From: Rhizobium sp. Q54
Lineage (GTDB): Bacteria; Pseudomonadota; Alphaproteobacteria; UBA2966; CAIVPW01
Reading direction: 5' to 3'
Length of the DNA stretch: 64,000 nt
NCBI GenBank assembly: GCA_945947575.1
Contig: CAMEYM010000011.1
Span: forward strand, 28,877 to 92,876
Shown: positions 46,899 through 55,300 of the stretch, piece by piece
Position numbering within the stretch: position 1 is the stretch's first letter
How the letters are laid out: every line of letters starts with the position of its first letter
Program-made: the position numbers and the translations under genes
Notes under the pieces: model-generated
What the model saw: the letters and a program-made list of their open reading frames with translations, nothing else
Told to the model about the DNA's origin: nothing
Database searches by the model: none

Positions 46899-47237
46899 AT
46901 GCTGATGATGCGCCGCAACCGCTCCCTGATCCTCGCCGGCGCCAGCGTGCTCATCGTCGGGGCGGCCGTCGCCTGGTACACGAACGACGATAGCGTGCGT
47001 GCCGGCGTCGGGCCCTACGCCACCGACATGGCACGCTGCCGCGAGCGCGTCTTCCAGGATCTGCGCTACCCGGAATTCATCGAGTACCTCGAGGACACCG
47101 TCTGGCACACGGGCGAGGCGCCGCGCTTCACCCTCGGTGGCCTCGTGCGCCTGCGCGGCGGCAACGCGCTGCCCGTCGTGCATTCCTACGAATGCGAATC
47201 CGACGCCGGCCAGTTCGTCCGCATCGAGGTCCGCTAG
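46899..47237 (+). CDS. Small anchored protein, paralogue 1
   Basis: 112 residues: an N-terminal transmembrane anchor ([19 protein letters not shown]), then a short periplasmic domain with [29 protein letters not shown] and [14 protein letters not shown]. It is 10 bases after the ABC permease and 2 bases before a paralogue. The two share CR-R--QDL, EYLE-TVWH-G, GG--RL-GG and the Y-EC motif. No known domain was recognised. The two cysteines could form a disulfide. Confidence 0.8.
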   Translation: MLMMRRNRSLILAGASVLIVGAAVAWYTNDDSVRAGVGPYATDMARCRERVFQDLRYPEFIEYLEDTVWHTGEAPRFTLGGLVRLRGGNALPVVHSYECESDAGQFVRIEVR

Positions 47238-47239
47238 CC

Positions 47240-47569
47240 ATGACCCGCCGCACCGCAGCCCTGGCCCTGGTGGCCGCCGCGGCGATCGCCGCCGTCGCCG
47301 TCTGGGCCCTCTGGTTCCGCGGCGGCGTCCAGGCAGGGGCGGGGGCCTTCGCCGCCGAACTCGAGCTCTGCCGCAGCCGCCTCGAGCAGGACCTCCAGCA
47401 CGTCCCCATGGAGTACCTGGAGGCCACCGTTTGGCACCGCGGCTCCAAGGACGAGCTGCACATCGGCGGCATGGCCCGCCTGCTGGGCGGCGATCCGCGG
47501 CGGCCCCAGGGCTTCGCCTACGAGTGCCTGGCCCGCGCCGGCCGCGTCCTCAACGTCGAGGCCATGTAG
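47240..47569 (+). CDS. Small anchored protein, paralogue 2
   Basis: 109 residues starting at ATG 47240: Ala-rich anchor ([19 protein letters not shown]), then [28 protein letters not shown] and [16 protein letters not shown]. The same cysteine positions as in the preceding gene are kept. An upstream frame extension to 47192 overlaps the first paralogue and is not used. Tandem duplication at the end of an ABC exporter operon suggests an accessory role, but no function is known. Confidence 0.78.
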   Translation: MTRRTAALALVAAAAIAAVAVWALWFRGGVQAGAGAFAAELELCRSRLEQDLQHVPMEYLEATVWHRGSKDELHIGGMARLLGGDPRRPQGFAYECLARAGRVLNVEAM

Positions 47570-47750
47570 TTCGCCCCCAACTACACCGCTGGCTATGTGG
47601 TTGGTTGGGAACCCGGAAACCTCGCGTCTCAGGCGTGCGGCGTATTGGCGCACCCTGCCCTTGGGCGTACCGTACCCGTTCAAGCTTCTCGACGGGAGGC
47701 CCGCTCCCCGCGGGCCGGGAGGAGCTTTCGCCAATGAGGGAGGGAAACTC

Positions 47751-48212
47751 ATGGCACTAGCGCTCAACGTCAACGGCACGTCCTACACAGTGGACGTGGA
47801 ACCGGAGACGCCGCTGTTGTGGGTATTGCGCGACAACATCGGCCTCACCGGAACGAAGTACGGCTGCGGCATCGCCCGCTGCGGCTTCTGCACCGTGCAC
47901 ATCGATGGCCAAGCCACGAAGTCCTGCCAGACGAAGGTCTCTGCCGCCGTCGGCACGCGCGTGACGACCATCGAGGGCTTGTCCCCGAACAGCACCCACC
48001 CGGTGCAGGTCGCGTGGATCGAGCACAGCGTTCCGCAGTGCGGCTACTGCCAGTCCGGCCAGATCATGGCCGCGGCGGCATTGCTGGCGAAGCGCGCGCG
48101 TCCCACCGACGCCGAGATCGACGAAGCGATGGCGGATAACCTGTGCCGTTGCGGAACCTACATCCGCATCCGCCAGGCGATTCATCGCGCCGCCGAACTC
48201 AACGCTCGCTAG
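47751..48212 (+). CDS. (2Fe-2S)-binding small subunit of a molybdenum hydroxylase (IorA/CoxS-like)
   Basis: 153-residue iron-sulfur subunit of the xanthine oxidase family. It has the plant-type ferredoxin cluster motif C-G-x-x-x-C-G-x-C ([11 protein letters not shown]) with Cys in SCQ, and the second cluster motif [17 protein letters not shown] 47751 follows AGGGAGGG; the frame extends upstream to 47595 without family match. Its length fits the small subunit of isoquinoline 1-oxidoreductase. The large subunit follows 11 bases downstream. No FAD subunit gene is present. Confidence 0.95.
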   Translation: MALALNVNGTSYTVDVEPETPLLWVLRDNIGLTGTKYGCGIARCGFCTVHIDGQATKSCQTKVSAAVGTRVTTIEGLSPNSTHPVQVAWIEHSVPQCGYCQSGQIMAAAALLAKRARPTDAEIDEAMADNLCRCGTYIRIRQAIHRAAELNAR

Positions 48213-48223
48213 GGGAGGCCGCC

Positions 48224-50398
48224 ATGAATCAGATCAACGTAACCCGTCGCGAATTCATCATCACCTCGGCCGGCGCGGCCGGCGGCTTGGCGATCGGCGT
48301 CTTCCTGGCGCCCGTAGCCAATGCGGCCGTCGTCAACCCGATGCCGTGGCAAAGCCCGAACGACAAGGAAGGCCTGGAGCTCTCCCAGTGGATCGTCATC
48401 GATCCGTCGGGAATCATCACGGTGGTGCAGCCGCACGCCGAGATGGGCCAGGGCGCCATGACCTCCACCGCCATGATGCTCAACGAAGAGCTGCAGGCGG
48501 ATTGGAAAATGATCCGCGTCCAGTACGCCGACGCCAACCGTCACGTGCTCAACAACGAGCTGTGGGTGACCATGGCCTCGGGCGGCTCCAACGTCGTCAA
48601 GGCGCGCCACCCGCACATCATGCAGGCCGGTGCTTCGGCGCGTGAGCGTCTGAAGGAAGCCGCCGCCCAGACCTGGGGCGTTCCGCGCACCGAGGTCACG
48701 GCGAAGGACTCCATCCTCACCGCCGGCAACCGCCGCGGCACCTATGCCGAGTTTGCCACCCGCGCCGCGGGCATCAAGCTGGCCGAGGAGCCGAAGCGCA
48801 AGACCCCCGAGCAGTTCACGTTCCTCGGCACCTCCGTGCCGCGGCTCGACGTGCCGCTCAAGGTCAACGGCGAGGCCAAGTACGCCCACGACATCCGTCT
48901 GCCCCGCATGGTCTATGCGGCGGTCTACGCCAACCCGGTTCCCTGGGGCGGCAGCCCGAAGTTTGACTTCAACGCCATCAAGAACCGCCCCGGCGTGCTC
49001 GCCGCGGTGGAACTGAAGGCCGTTGCTGGCAAGCGCGGCATCGCCGACCTGCAGAACGGCGTCGCCGTGGTCGCCGACACATACTACCGCGCCAAGACGG
49101 CGCTGGATCTCATGCCCATCGAGTGGGACTACGGTCCGAACGCCGCCATGAGCAACCAGACGCTGTTCGACACGGCGTACAAGAAGCTCGGCGAGAAGGG
49201 CGCCGTCCGCAAGGACGATCCCGCAGCTCTCGCAGCAATCGCCGCCGCTCCGGCCGACAAAAAGGTCGGCGGCGACTTCCACCGTCCGTACGAGGCGCAC
49301 GCGCGCGCCGAGCCGATCACCACGACCGTCGACATCAAGGCCGACGGCACCGTGGACGTCTACGTCGGCGCACAGAACCCGCCTGCCGTGATGACCGCGG
49401 TGGTCGAGCAGCTCGGCATCGATCCGAAGAACTGCTTCGTCCGCCGTCAGTTCCTCGGCTGCGGCTTCGGCTCCTCGTCGGGCACCTTCGCGGCCAAGCA
49501 GGCAGCGCAGGTCGCCAAGGAAGTCGGCCGTCCGGTGAAGCTGATCTGGTCGCGGGAAGAAGACATCCGCAACAGCAAGCACGCTCCCGCCTATGCCGCC
49601 CGCTTCGAGGCGGCGATCGGCGCCGACGGCTTGCCGACGGCGATCTTCACCCGCACCTTCGGCGCCAACTCGTCGGACAACACCATCACCGACATGCCGT
49701 ACGAGATCGCTCTGCGCCACCACGAGCGCCATAGCGACCTCGAGACTGCGCACATCCCGATCACGACCCACCGTGCGCCGGGCACCGGCCTCGTCGGGTT
49801 CGCGAGCGAGCAGTTCATCGACGACCTCGCGCGCAAGGGCGGCTGGAACCCGCTCGAATGGCGCTTGGCGATGACCAAGAGCAAGAGGGACTACCAGATC
49901 GTCCTCAACGCTCTGAAGGCCAAGGCCGGCTACCGCATGGACTTGCCGCGTGGCGAGGGCATGGGCGTAGCGGTCGTCGAGTCGCACGGCACCATCGCCG
50001 GCGCCGTGGCTACCGTGACGGTTTCCCGTCGCGGCCAGCTGCGCGTCGAGAAGATGGTCCTCGCCCTCGACAGCGGCCACGTCATCAACCCGCTCAACGC
50101 GACCGAGCAGGTTGAGGGCAGCGTCGTGTTCGGCCTCGCCCACCTGATGGGCGGCGGCCTGGAGTTCCAGAAGGGCATGGTTGCGAACTCCAACTTCGAC
50201 ACCTACCGCCTGCTCCGCATCGGCGACATGCCGACCGTCGAAGTGCACTTCGCGCTCTCCGGCGGCGAGAAGTGGGGCGGCCTCGGCGAACCCGGCGTGC
50301 CGCCGACCGCACCGTCGGTCGCCAACGCCATCTTCGCCGCCACCGGGAAGCGCGTCCGCTCGACGCCCTTGACCTTGCACGACCTCAGCTGGGCCTAG
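48224..50398 (+). CDS. Molybdopterin-binding large subunit, isoquinoline 1-oxidoreductase beta-like
   Basis: 724-residue catalytic subunit of a periplasmic molybdenum hydroxylase. A Tat signal (TRREFIITSAGAAGG) opens the chain. Molybdopterin-cytosine-dinucleotide contact motifs include QPHAEMGQGAMTST, GGDFHRPYEAHARAEP, GCGFGSSSG and the catalytic Glu in GGLGEPGVPP. This layout (Tat signal, two subunits, no FAD subunit) is that of the isoquinoline oxidoreductase/aldehyde dehydrogenase branch, which passes electrons to a cytochrome. ATG 48224 follows GGGGAGG. The natural substrate is unknown. The usual H-A-x-M-E-P near residue 380 reads HARAEP. Confidence 0.94.
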   Translation: MNQINVTRREFIITSAGAAGGLAIGVFLAPVANAAVVNPMPWQSPNDKEGLELSQWIVIDPSGIITVVQPHAEMGQGAMTSTAMMLNEELQADWKMIRVQYADANRHVLNNELWVTMASGGSNVVKARHPHIMQAGASARERLKEAAAQTWGVPRTEVTAKDSILTAGNRRGTYAEFATRAAGIKLAEEPKRKTPEQFTFLGTSVPRLDVPLKVNGEAKYAHDIRLPRMVYAAVYANPVPWGGSPKFDFNAIKNRPGVLAAVELKAVAGKRGIADLQNGVAVVADTYYRAKTALDLMPIEWDYGPNAAMSNQTLFDTAYKKLGEKGAVRKDDPAALAAIAAAPADKKVGGDFHRPYEAHARAEPITTTVDIKADGTVDVYVGAQNPPAVMTAVVEQLGIDPKNCFVRRQFLGCGFGSSSGTFAAKQAAQVAKEVGRPVKLIWSREEDIRNSKHAPAYAARFEAAIGADGLPTAIFTRTFGANSSDNTITDMPYEIALRHHERHSDLETAHIPITTHRAPGTGLVGFASEQFIDDLARKGGWNPLEWRLAMTKSKRDYQIVLNALKAKAGYRMDLPRGEGMGVAVVESHGTIAGAVATVTVSRRGQLRVEKMVLALDSGHVINPLNATEQVEGSVVFGLAHLMGGGLEFQKGMVANSNFDTYRLLRIGDMPTVEVHFALSGGEKWGGLGEPGVPPTAPSVANAIFAATGKRVRSTPLTLHDLSWA

Positions 50399-50416
50399 CC
50401 TAGCGGGCTGCACCAG

Positions 50417-50452
50417 AACGGCCGGGACGGATCACCGTCCCGGCCGTTTCCG
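50417..50452 (+). terminator. Rho-independent terminator of the molybdenum hydroxylase operon
   Basis: Perfect 14-bp stem (50417-50430 and 50435-50448, loop ATCA) followed by a T-rich run. It starts 19 bases after the stop codon and lies between convergent genes. Confidence 0.93.
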
Positions 50453-50460
50453 TTTGTTCG

Positions 50461-50691
50461 TCAGCTTGCAGCAGGGATGGGGATCGGGGACCGCTTCGCA
50501 CCCTGGTCGGCACGGCGCTCGCGCTCTTCGTAGCGCCCGGCGCGCGCATCCCAGTCGTCGGCGAGACGACGGAGGCAATCCTGCGTGGAGGGATCGCGCA
50601 TGCGCTCTGCGAGCGTCCGCAGTCCCATCGCGTCGACGCGCAAGCCGGCGGCAGTCTCCATCCGGCGCAGCGGGGTTGGTTCATTGGCCAC
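50461..50691 (-). CDS. Small helical protein (hypothetical)
   Basis: 76 residues: GLRVDAMGLRTLAERMRDPSTQDCLRRLADDWDARAGRYEERERRAD, an alternating charged helix like the many small alphaproteobacterial proteins with the pattern M-D----R---LR-LADD(W/Y)D-LA-R-E. ATG 50691; the Pro/Ser tail is short. No signal peptide. It converges on the molybdenum hydroxylase gene, whose terminator lies just downstream. Function unknown. Confidence 0.65.
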   Translation of the reverse strand: MANEPTPLRRMETAAGLRVDAMGLRTLAERMRDPSTQDCLRRLADDWDARAGRYEERERRADQGAKRSPIPIPAAS

Positions 50692-50762
50692 GGCCCGAGG
50701 GTACAGGGAACGGCGTCCCCCGTCAACACGCGCGCGCCTACCTCTTTAGAGCTACGACGCCC

Positions 50763-50850
50763 AACCCTCTCCCCGCGTCGCACGGGACGCGCGCCGGGCC
50801 CGCGTAAGCGCGCCTTCGGCACGACGGGGAGGGCAGGGTGACGCGCGATT
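50763..50850. repeat. Dispersed hairpin repeat, copy C (long form)
   Basis: AACCCTCTCCCC, GGGACGCGCGC, GCGCGCCTTCGGCACGACG and GGGGAGGGCAGGGTGA appear in the same order as in copy B. The 3' side is followed by ACGCGCGATTCTGCGCGC, another small hairpin. Confidence 0.85.
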
Positions 50851-50867
50851 CTGCGCGCCCGCTTCTT

Positions 50868-50914
50868 CCCCTCTCCCCGCATGGGGAGAGGGCAGGGTGA
50901 GGGCACGAGAATCA
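50868..50914. repeat. Dispersed hairpin repeat, copy D (short form)
   Basis: Perfect 10-bp arms CCCTCTCCCC (50869-50878) and GGGGAGAGGG (50883-50892), loop GCAT, then CAGGGTGAGGGCACGAGAATC. It is the best-preserved short form and lies 17 bases upstream of the promoter of the next gene. Confidence 0.88.
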
Positions 50915-50930
50915 GCGATCCGGACGCTCC

Positions 50931-50959
50931 TTGACGATATACAGAACGTATCCTATATC
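50931..50959 (+). promoter_or_regulatory. Promoter of the DUF5681 gene
   Basis: TTGACG at 50931-50936, 17-base spacer, TATATC at 50954-50959. It is the best sigma-70-like promoter seen in the window. Transcription would begin near 50966, 30 bases before GTG 50996. Confidence 0.7.
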
Positions 50960-50995
50960 ACGGCGAATCGAACACATATCGTAACGGAGTCGACC

Positions 50996-51652
50996 GTGAG
51001 ACAAGAAGATCCGCAGCCGCTGGACGCGAATGAATCCCGCGTACTTGTCGAAGACACCGCAGTTTCCCAGGACCATCCGGAGGAATCCGCTCTGCCGGAT
51101 ACGCAAATCAACGCGACGGATACGCAGGCCGATACGCAGCCCAAATGCCGCGGCCGCCCCTTTGCCCCCGGCAACCCCGGCCGCCCCCAGGGCGCCCGCA
51201 ACAAAACCACCGAGCTCGCCGAAGGGATCCTCGCCGGCGACGCCGAGCAGATCATGCGCGTCCTCGTCAAAGACGCCGTGCGCGGCCATACCGGTGCCCT
51301 CAAGCAGTGTCTGGAGCGCCTCGTGCCGCGCCCGCGCGAGCGCACCGTGTCCGTGGACCTGCCGGTGGTGGAAACCGTCGAGGACGCGGCGCGTGCCGCC
51401 GGCCAGCTCACCGCCCTGGTCGGCAGCGGCGAGCTGACGCCGCGCGAAAGCAAGACCCTCGCCGACGTCATCGAGGCGCAGCGCCGCACCCTCGCCGCGC
51501 GCGATACCGATCGCCGCATCCTCGCTCTTGAGGAGGCCGTCGAGGCGCTGCGCGGCCTGGTCAACGAGCTCCTCGCCAGCGAGATCGTCGTGCCCGCCTC
51601 GCTCATCGACCCGGGCGACGGCGGCCCGCGCCGGCTGCCGCCGGCACCGTAA
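50996..51652 (+). CDS. DUF5681-domain protein
   Basis: 218 residues. The DUF5681 signature (GRPFAPGNPGRPQGARNKTTE) starts near residue 52 after an acidic N-terminus; DUF5681 proteins are often found near phage or mobile genes, but no such gene lies here. The C-terminal half is helical (AEAILAG-like helices, then a likely coiled coil RRILALEEAVEALRGLVNELL). GTG 50996 has GGAG 7 bases upstream and sits 30 bases after the predicted transcription start, so an upstream in-frame ATG at 50897 would be outside the mRNA. Function unknown. Confidence 0.82.
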   Translation: MRQEDPQPLDANESRVLVEDTAVSQDHPEESALPDTQINATDTQADTQPKCRGRPFAPGNPGRPQGARNKTTELAEGILAGDAEQIMRVLVKDAVRGHTGALKQCLERLVPRPRERTVSVDLPVVETVEDAARAAGQLTALVGSGELTPRESKTLADVIEAQRRTLAARDTDRRILALEEAVEALRGLVNELLASEIVVPASLIDPGDGGPRRLPPAP

Positions 51653-51675
51653 GGAACCGTATATAACGGCGCGTC

Positions 51676-52665
51676 ATGGCACCTCCTCGCACCCCGAAGC
51701 GGCGCACGCCGGCGAAGCCTCCGCGCCCTCCCGGCCCGCGCGCCCACGGCCCGCGTTCCGGCGACTCGCGTTCCGGCAGCCGCCGCTCCGACGATCGTCG
51801 CGCCGACGACCGCCGTTCCGAGCCGCCCCGCCACAAGCCACCGCGCGGCGGCAAGCCCATGCGCCCCTCGGAACAGCGCCGCGCCCGCGCCGCCGAGTCC
51901 TACGCCGACCTGCAGCGCGTCGCCGGTCACGCCGCCGTCCAGGCACTGTTCGAGCGTTCGCCCGAGCGCATCCAGCGCCTGTTCTTCGAGGAGCACGCCA
52001 AGGCCGCCGCCGGCGAGTGGTGCGCGTATCTCGCCAACGCCCGCCGCCCGTACCGCATGGTGCCGCCCGATGAGCTCGCCAAGGTCGCCGGCACGCCGAT
52101 GCACGGCGGCGTCGTCGCGCTCGCCACGCCCAAGCCCATCCCGCTGCTCGACGCCTACGCCGCGCGGCGCTGGGCCGACGATGGCAAGCTGCTGCTCGTG
52201 CTCGACGGCATCGGCAATCCGCAGAACCTCGGCGCCATCGCGCGCACCGCGGCGTTCTTCGGCGTCACGCGCATGGTGCTGTCCGACAATCCCGCCCAGG
52301 CGGCACCGTCGGACGCCGCGTACCGCATAGCCGAGGGGGGCCTCGATCGCATCGACCTCTATCGCTCGGGCGCGTTCCTGCGCGATCTGCGCACCTTGCG
52401 CGAGACCTACCGGATCGTCGGCACCGCCGCCGTGCGCGGCGACAGCCTCGCCGCGCTGCCGCGCGACAAGCGCCCCGTGGCGCTGGTGCTCGGCAACGAG
52501 GAACGCGGCCTGCAGCCGGCGACGCTCAACGCCTGCGAAGCCGTGGTGACGCTGGCGGGGCAGGGCGCCATCCAGTCCCTCAACGTCTCCGCCACGGCCG
52601 CGATCCTCATCCACGCCCTGGTATCCCGCGGCGCAGTTGCGCCGGTGGTTTCAAGCCCCCGCTGA
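51676..52665 (+). CDS. TrmH/SpoU-family RNA 2'-O-methyltransferase
   Basis: 329 residues: a basic, Arg/Ser/Pro-rich N-terminal tail of about 65 residues, a substrate-binding L30e-like domain (RVAGHAAVQALFERSPERIQRLFF), and the SPOUT knot. Knot motifs are DGIGNPQNLGAIARTA, LVLGNEERGL and LNVSATAAIL, which together form the SAM-binding trefoil. ATG 51676 is 23 bases after the DUF5681 stop. The target (rRNA or tRNA position) cannot be told; the extended N-terminus recalls YfiF-type members. Confidence 0.93.
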   Translation: MAPPRTPKRRTPAKPPRPPGPRAHGPRSGDSRSGSRRSDDRRADDRRSEPPRHKPPRGGKPMRPSEQRRARAAESYADLQRVAGHAAVQALFERSPERIQRLFFEEHAKAAAGEWCAYLANARRPYRMVPPDELAKVAGTPMHGGVVALATPKPIPLLDAYAARRWADDGKLLLVLDGIGNPQNLGAIARTAAFFGVTRMVLSDNPAQAAPSDAAYRIAEGGLDRIDLYRSGAFLRDLRTLRETYRIVGTAAVRGDSLAALPRDKRPVALVLGNEERGLQPATLNACEAVVTLAGQGAIQSLNVSATAAILIHALVSRGAVAPVVSSPR

Positions 52666-52683
52666 ATGGCGGATACTGGCGTC

Positions 52684-52977
52684 ATGTTCCGGAAGCGCGC
52701 GCTCACTCTCGTGTTTGCTCCTCTCGCGCTCACGGGATGCGGCGATCCCGAATGGTTCGGCGTCGTCTACCCGAACATCAACAACCGCAACAACTCGCGC
52801 ACCGTCGGCATGTACAAGACCCTGGCCGAATGCCAGGAGGCGATGCAGCAGGAATTCTTCGAGCTCCGCCTCGGCGGCGCCGGCGGCCCGCGCATGGCGA
52901 TGGAATGCCAATCCGAATGCGACAAGGGCGCCGACGGCCAAACCGTCTGCAAACGCGTCGAGCCGGGGGTCGTCTAG
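52684..52977 (+). CDS. Small lipoprotein (hypothetical)
   Basis: 97 residues with a lipoprotein signal FRKRALTLVFAPLALTGC (lipobox LTGC, Cys19). The mature part has three more cysteines (AECQEA, ECQSEC, VCKR counts included) and a hydrophilic C-terminus. ATG 52684 puts the charged residues correctly; ATG 52666, which directly follows the stop of the methyltransferase gene, adds six residues. The next gene begins 2 bases after its stop. No family recognised. Confidence 0.8.
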   Translation: MFRKRALTLVFAPLALTGCGDPEWFGVVYPNINNRNNSRTVGMYKTLAECQEAMQQEFFELRLGGAGGPRMAMECQSECDKGADGQTVCKRVEPGVV

Positions 52978-52979
52978 GC

Positions 52980-54476
52980 ATGACCCGCAAGCACAGGCTC
53001 GTCATGGCCATCCATGTCGCGGGCCGGGCGCGCATGGCGGCGTTCGTTGTTGCGTTGGGCCTCTGCTGCGCAGCGCCGCAGGTCATGGCCGCCGCCGCCG
53101 ACGACTTCAACGCGGCGGGCCGGGCCTTCCAGGCCGATCGTCTTCCGCTCGCCATCGAGCTCTACACCAGCGCCATCGCCTCGCGCGAACTCGCCGGCGA
53201 GCCTCTGGCCAACGCCTACTTCAATCGCGCGCTGGTTCATGAGCGCTTGAACGACTTCGCCAAGGCGCTCGCCGACTACCAGAGCTTCCGCGAGTTGGTG
53301 CCGGACGACCCGGACGGACCCGACCGCATCGCCATCGTCGCCACCGGCCTGAAGCGCTTCGCCGAGGCGCGGCCGGCGCTCGAATTCCTCATGGAGCGAT
53401 TCCCGCAGGCGGTGCCGCGCCGCCGTTGGGAGATCATCCAGGTGGCGCGCGCCGACCAGATGGAGGGGCGCTGGGCCGAGGCCGAGGCGCTGCTCGCCCG
53501 CTACGCGCGCATCGACAGCCGCGACAATCCCGTGCGTCTCGCGCGCGCCCGTTCCGCCGCGGCGCTCGGCAATTCGCGCCAGGCGCTCGACCTGCTGCGT
53601 TCCATCGACAATCAGTACACGCTCGTCCTGGCGCGCGCCGACAAAGGCTTCGAGCGCCTGTGGAACGAGCCCGACTTCATCGTCGCCACCGACCTCGGCA
53701 CGCACTTCCAGCGCGAGATCGCCCGCCTCGAGCGCGAGACGGCGCGGACGCCCGACCTGCTCGGCTTCGTCGTGCAGTGGATGGGAACCCTGCGCCGCGC
53801 CGGCGCCGCCGGTGACGCCGCGCTCCTGGGCGAGGAAGCCGTCGCGTTGCTCGCCCGGTTCGTCGACCGCCAGGACTACGAGCACTGGCTCTACAACGAG
53901 ATCGCGTTGTCGGCGCGCCTCCTCGGCGACCTCGCCGGCGCCGAGCGCGCCTATCGCTCCGGCATCGACGCCCTCGGCATGACCAGCGTCGATGCCGTCA
54001 ACCTGCTGCTCAACGGCGGCACGTTCCTGGCGCGCGAGACCGACAAGTATCGCGACGCCGTCGACTTCGCGACCCAGGCCGAGCGCCTCGGCGCCTCGCC
54101 CTACGGCCTCATGGTCGCCCGCGGCATCCGCGTCGCCGCCTACCTCGGCCTCAACCGCCCGGCCGACATCGCGCGCACCCTGGCCGAGATGACCGCCCGC
54201 GTCACCGACAACGCTGTCGAGGTGATCGAGGCCCTGCTGCTCGCCGATCGCCTCGAGGACGCCGCCACCTTGGCGGCCGCGCAGCTCGCCGATCCCGCCA
54301 GCGTCGATGTCGTCCTGATCGCCCTGCAGCGCATCGTCGAGCGCCCGCCTGCCACCAGCCCTGCCGGCCTCACGATCGAGTTCGGCTGGGAACAGTTGCG
54401 CGGCCATCCAACGGTCGTTTCAGCTCTGTCTCGCGTCGGCCGTATCACCGAAGTGTCGGCTACGACTGCGTTCTGA
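52980..54476 (+). CDS. TPR-repeat secreted protein
   Basis: 498 residues. ATG 52980 opens MTRKHRLVMA, then a signal peptide with VVALGLCCAAPQVMAAAA and a long array of TPR-like helical pairs: FNAAGRAFQADRLPLAIELYTSAI, NRALVHERLNDFAKALADYQSF, and many later repeats. The frame runs open from 52737, but the extra part overlaps the lipoprotein gene out of frame. The nearest upstream gene is the small lipoprotein (2-base gap), so they are co-transcribed. Likely an envelope assembly or scaffold factor; no enzyme motif seen. Confidence 0.83.
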   Translation: MTRKHRLVMAIHVAGRARMAAFVVALGLCCAAPQVMAAAADDFNAAGRAFQADRLPLAIELYTSAIASRELAGEPLANAYFNRALVHERLNDFAKALADYQSFRELVPDDPDGPDRIAIVATGLKRFAEARPALEFLMERFPQAVPRRRWEIIQVARADQMEGRWAEAEALLARYARIDSRDNPVRLARARSAAALGNSRQALDLLRSIDNQYTLVLARADKGFERLWNEPDFIVATDLGTHFQREIARLERETARTPDLLGFVVQWMGTLRRAGAAGDAALLGEEAVALLARFVDRQDYEHWLYNEIALSARLLGDLAGAERAYRSGIDALGMTSVDAVNLLLNGGTFLARETDKYRDAVDFATQAERLGASPYGLMVARGIRVAAYLGLNRPADIARTLAEMTARVTDNAVEVIEALLLADRLEDAATLAAAQLADPASVDVVLIALQRIVERPPATSPAGLTIEFGWEQLRGHPTVVSALSRVGRITEVSATTAF

Positions 54477-54493
54477 CGGCGTAGTAAGTCCCC

Positions 54494-55051
54494 ATGTCGA
54501 AAGCCTTCACCCGCGAAGACGACGATGCCGACGACGAGCCCGACACCAACGCCGTCGCCACGCCGGCGTCCGCCGTCCGCAACCTCATCACGCCCGCTGG
54601 TCTGGAACGTCTGCGCACCGAGCTCAAGGAGCTGCGCACCGTCGAGCGCCCCAAGGTCGTCGAGACCGTGGCCTGGGCCGCCGGCAACGGCGACCGCTCG
54701 GAGAATGGCGACTACATCTACGGCAAGCGACGCCTCCGCCAGATCGACTCGCGCATCCATTTCCTCGGCGAGCGCCTGAAGATCGCCGAGCCCGTCGATC
54801 CGGCCCTGCAGAAGAACCGCGACCAGGTCTTCTTCGGCGCCACCGTGACCTACGCCGAAGAGGACGGTCCCGAGCGAACCGTGCGCATCGTCGGCGTGGA
54901 CGAGACGGGTACGGATGAGCGCGATGTGAGCTGGGTGGCGCCCATTGCCAAGGCGCTGATGCGTGCGCGGGTAGGGGACATGGTCAAGATGCACACCCCC
55001 GCCGGCCCGCGCACCGTCGAGGTGATCGAGATCGCCTACCCGAAGGGCTAG
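54494..55051 (+). CDS. greB: Transcription elongation factor GreB
   Basis: 185 residues. GreB stimulates transcript cleavage by backtracked RNA polymerase. The N-terminal coiled coil with the tip acidic motif is seen in LITPAGLERLRTELKELR and the GDRSENGDYIYGKRRLRQID block, which is the GreB rather than GreA form. A C-terminal FKBP-like part (FFGATVTYAEEDG, VSWVAPIAKALMRARVGD) follows. An acidic N-terminal extension of about 25 residues (REDDDADDEPD) precedes the core. Start ATG 54494 is 17 bases after the TPR gene stop. Confidence 0.93.
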   Translation: MSKAFTREDDDADDEPDTNAVATPASAVRNLITPAGLERLRTELKELRTVERPKVVETVAWAAGNGDRSENGDYIYGKRRLRQIDSRIHFLGERLKIAEPVDPALQKNRDQVFFGATVTYAEEDGPERTVRIVGVDETGTDERDVSWVAPIAKALMRARVGDMVKMHTPAGPRTVEVIEIAYPKG

Positions 55052-55247
55052 CTTGCGGCCGCGCGGACGGCTGCGTCCCGTCGATTCGCCGGCGTTGCCG
55101 CGAGCGCGCGTCTTCCCCGGCGACGACGAAGCCGTCCGCGGCCAAGCCTCGCCGCAGGATCGACCTGCAGGCGGGTCAGTCTCTTGCCGTTGTCGGAGGT
55201 GCCGTTGCCTTTCGCCACGTGCGGAAGACCACGGCCTACAAAGCCGA

Positions 55248-55274
55248 ACGGCCCTCCCCGAGAGGGAGGGCCGT
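55248..55274. terminator. Hairpin between greB and the SET-domain genes
   Basis: Perfect 11-bp inverted repeat (55248-55258 and 55264-55274, loop of 5). It lies 26 bases after the minus-strand SET gene stop and about 200 bases after greB. The minus-strand side is followed by TCGGCTTTGT. No strong T tract, so terminator strength is uncertain. Confidence 0.6.
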
Positions 55275-55300
55275 CCAGAGGTCTTGGCCGTTTGGCCTGG

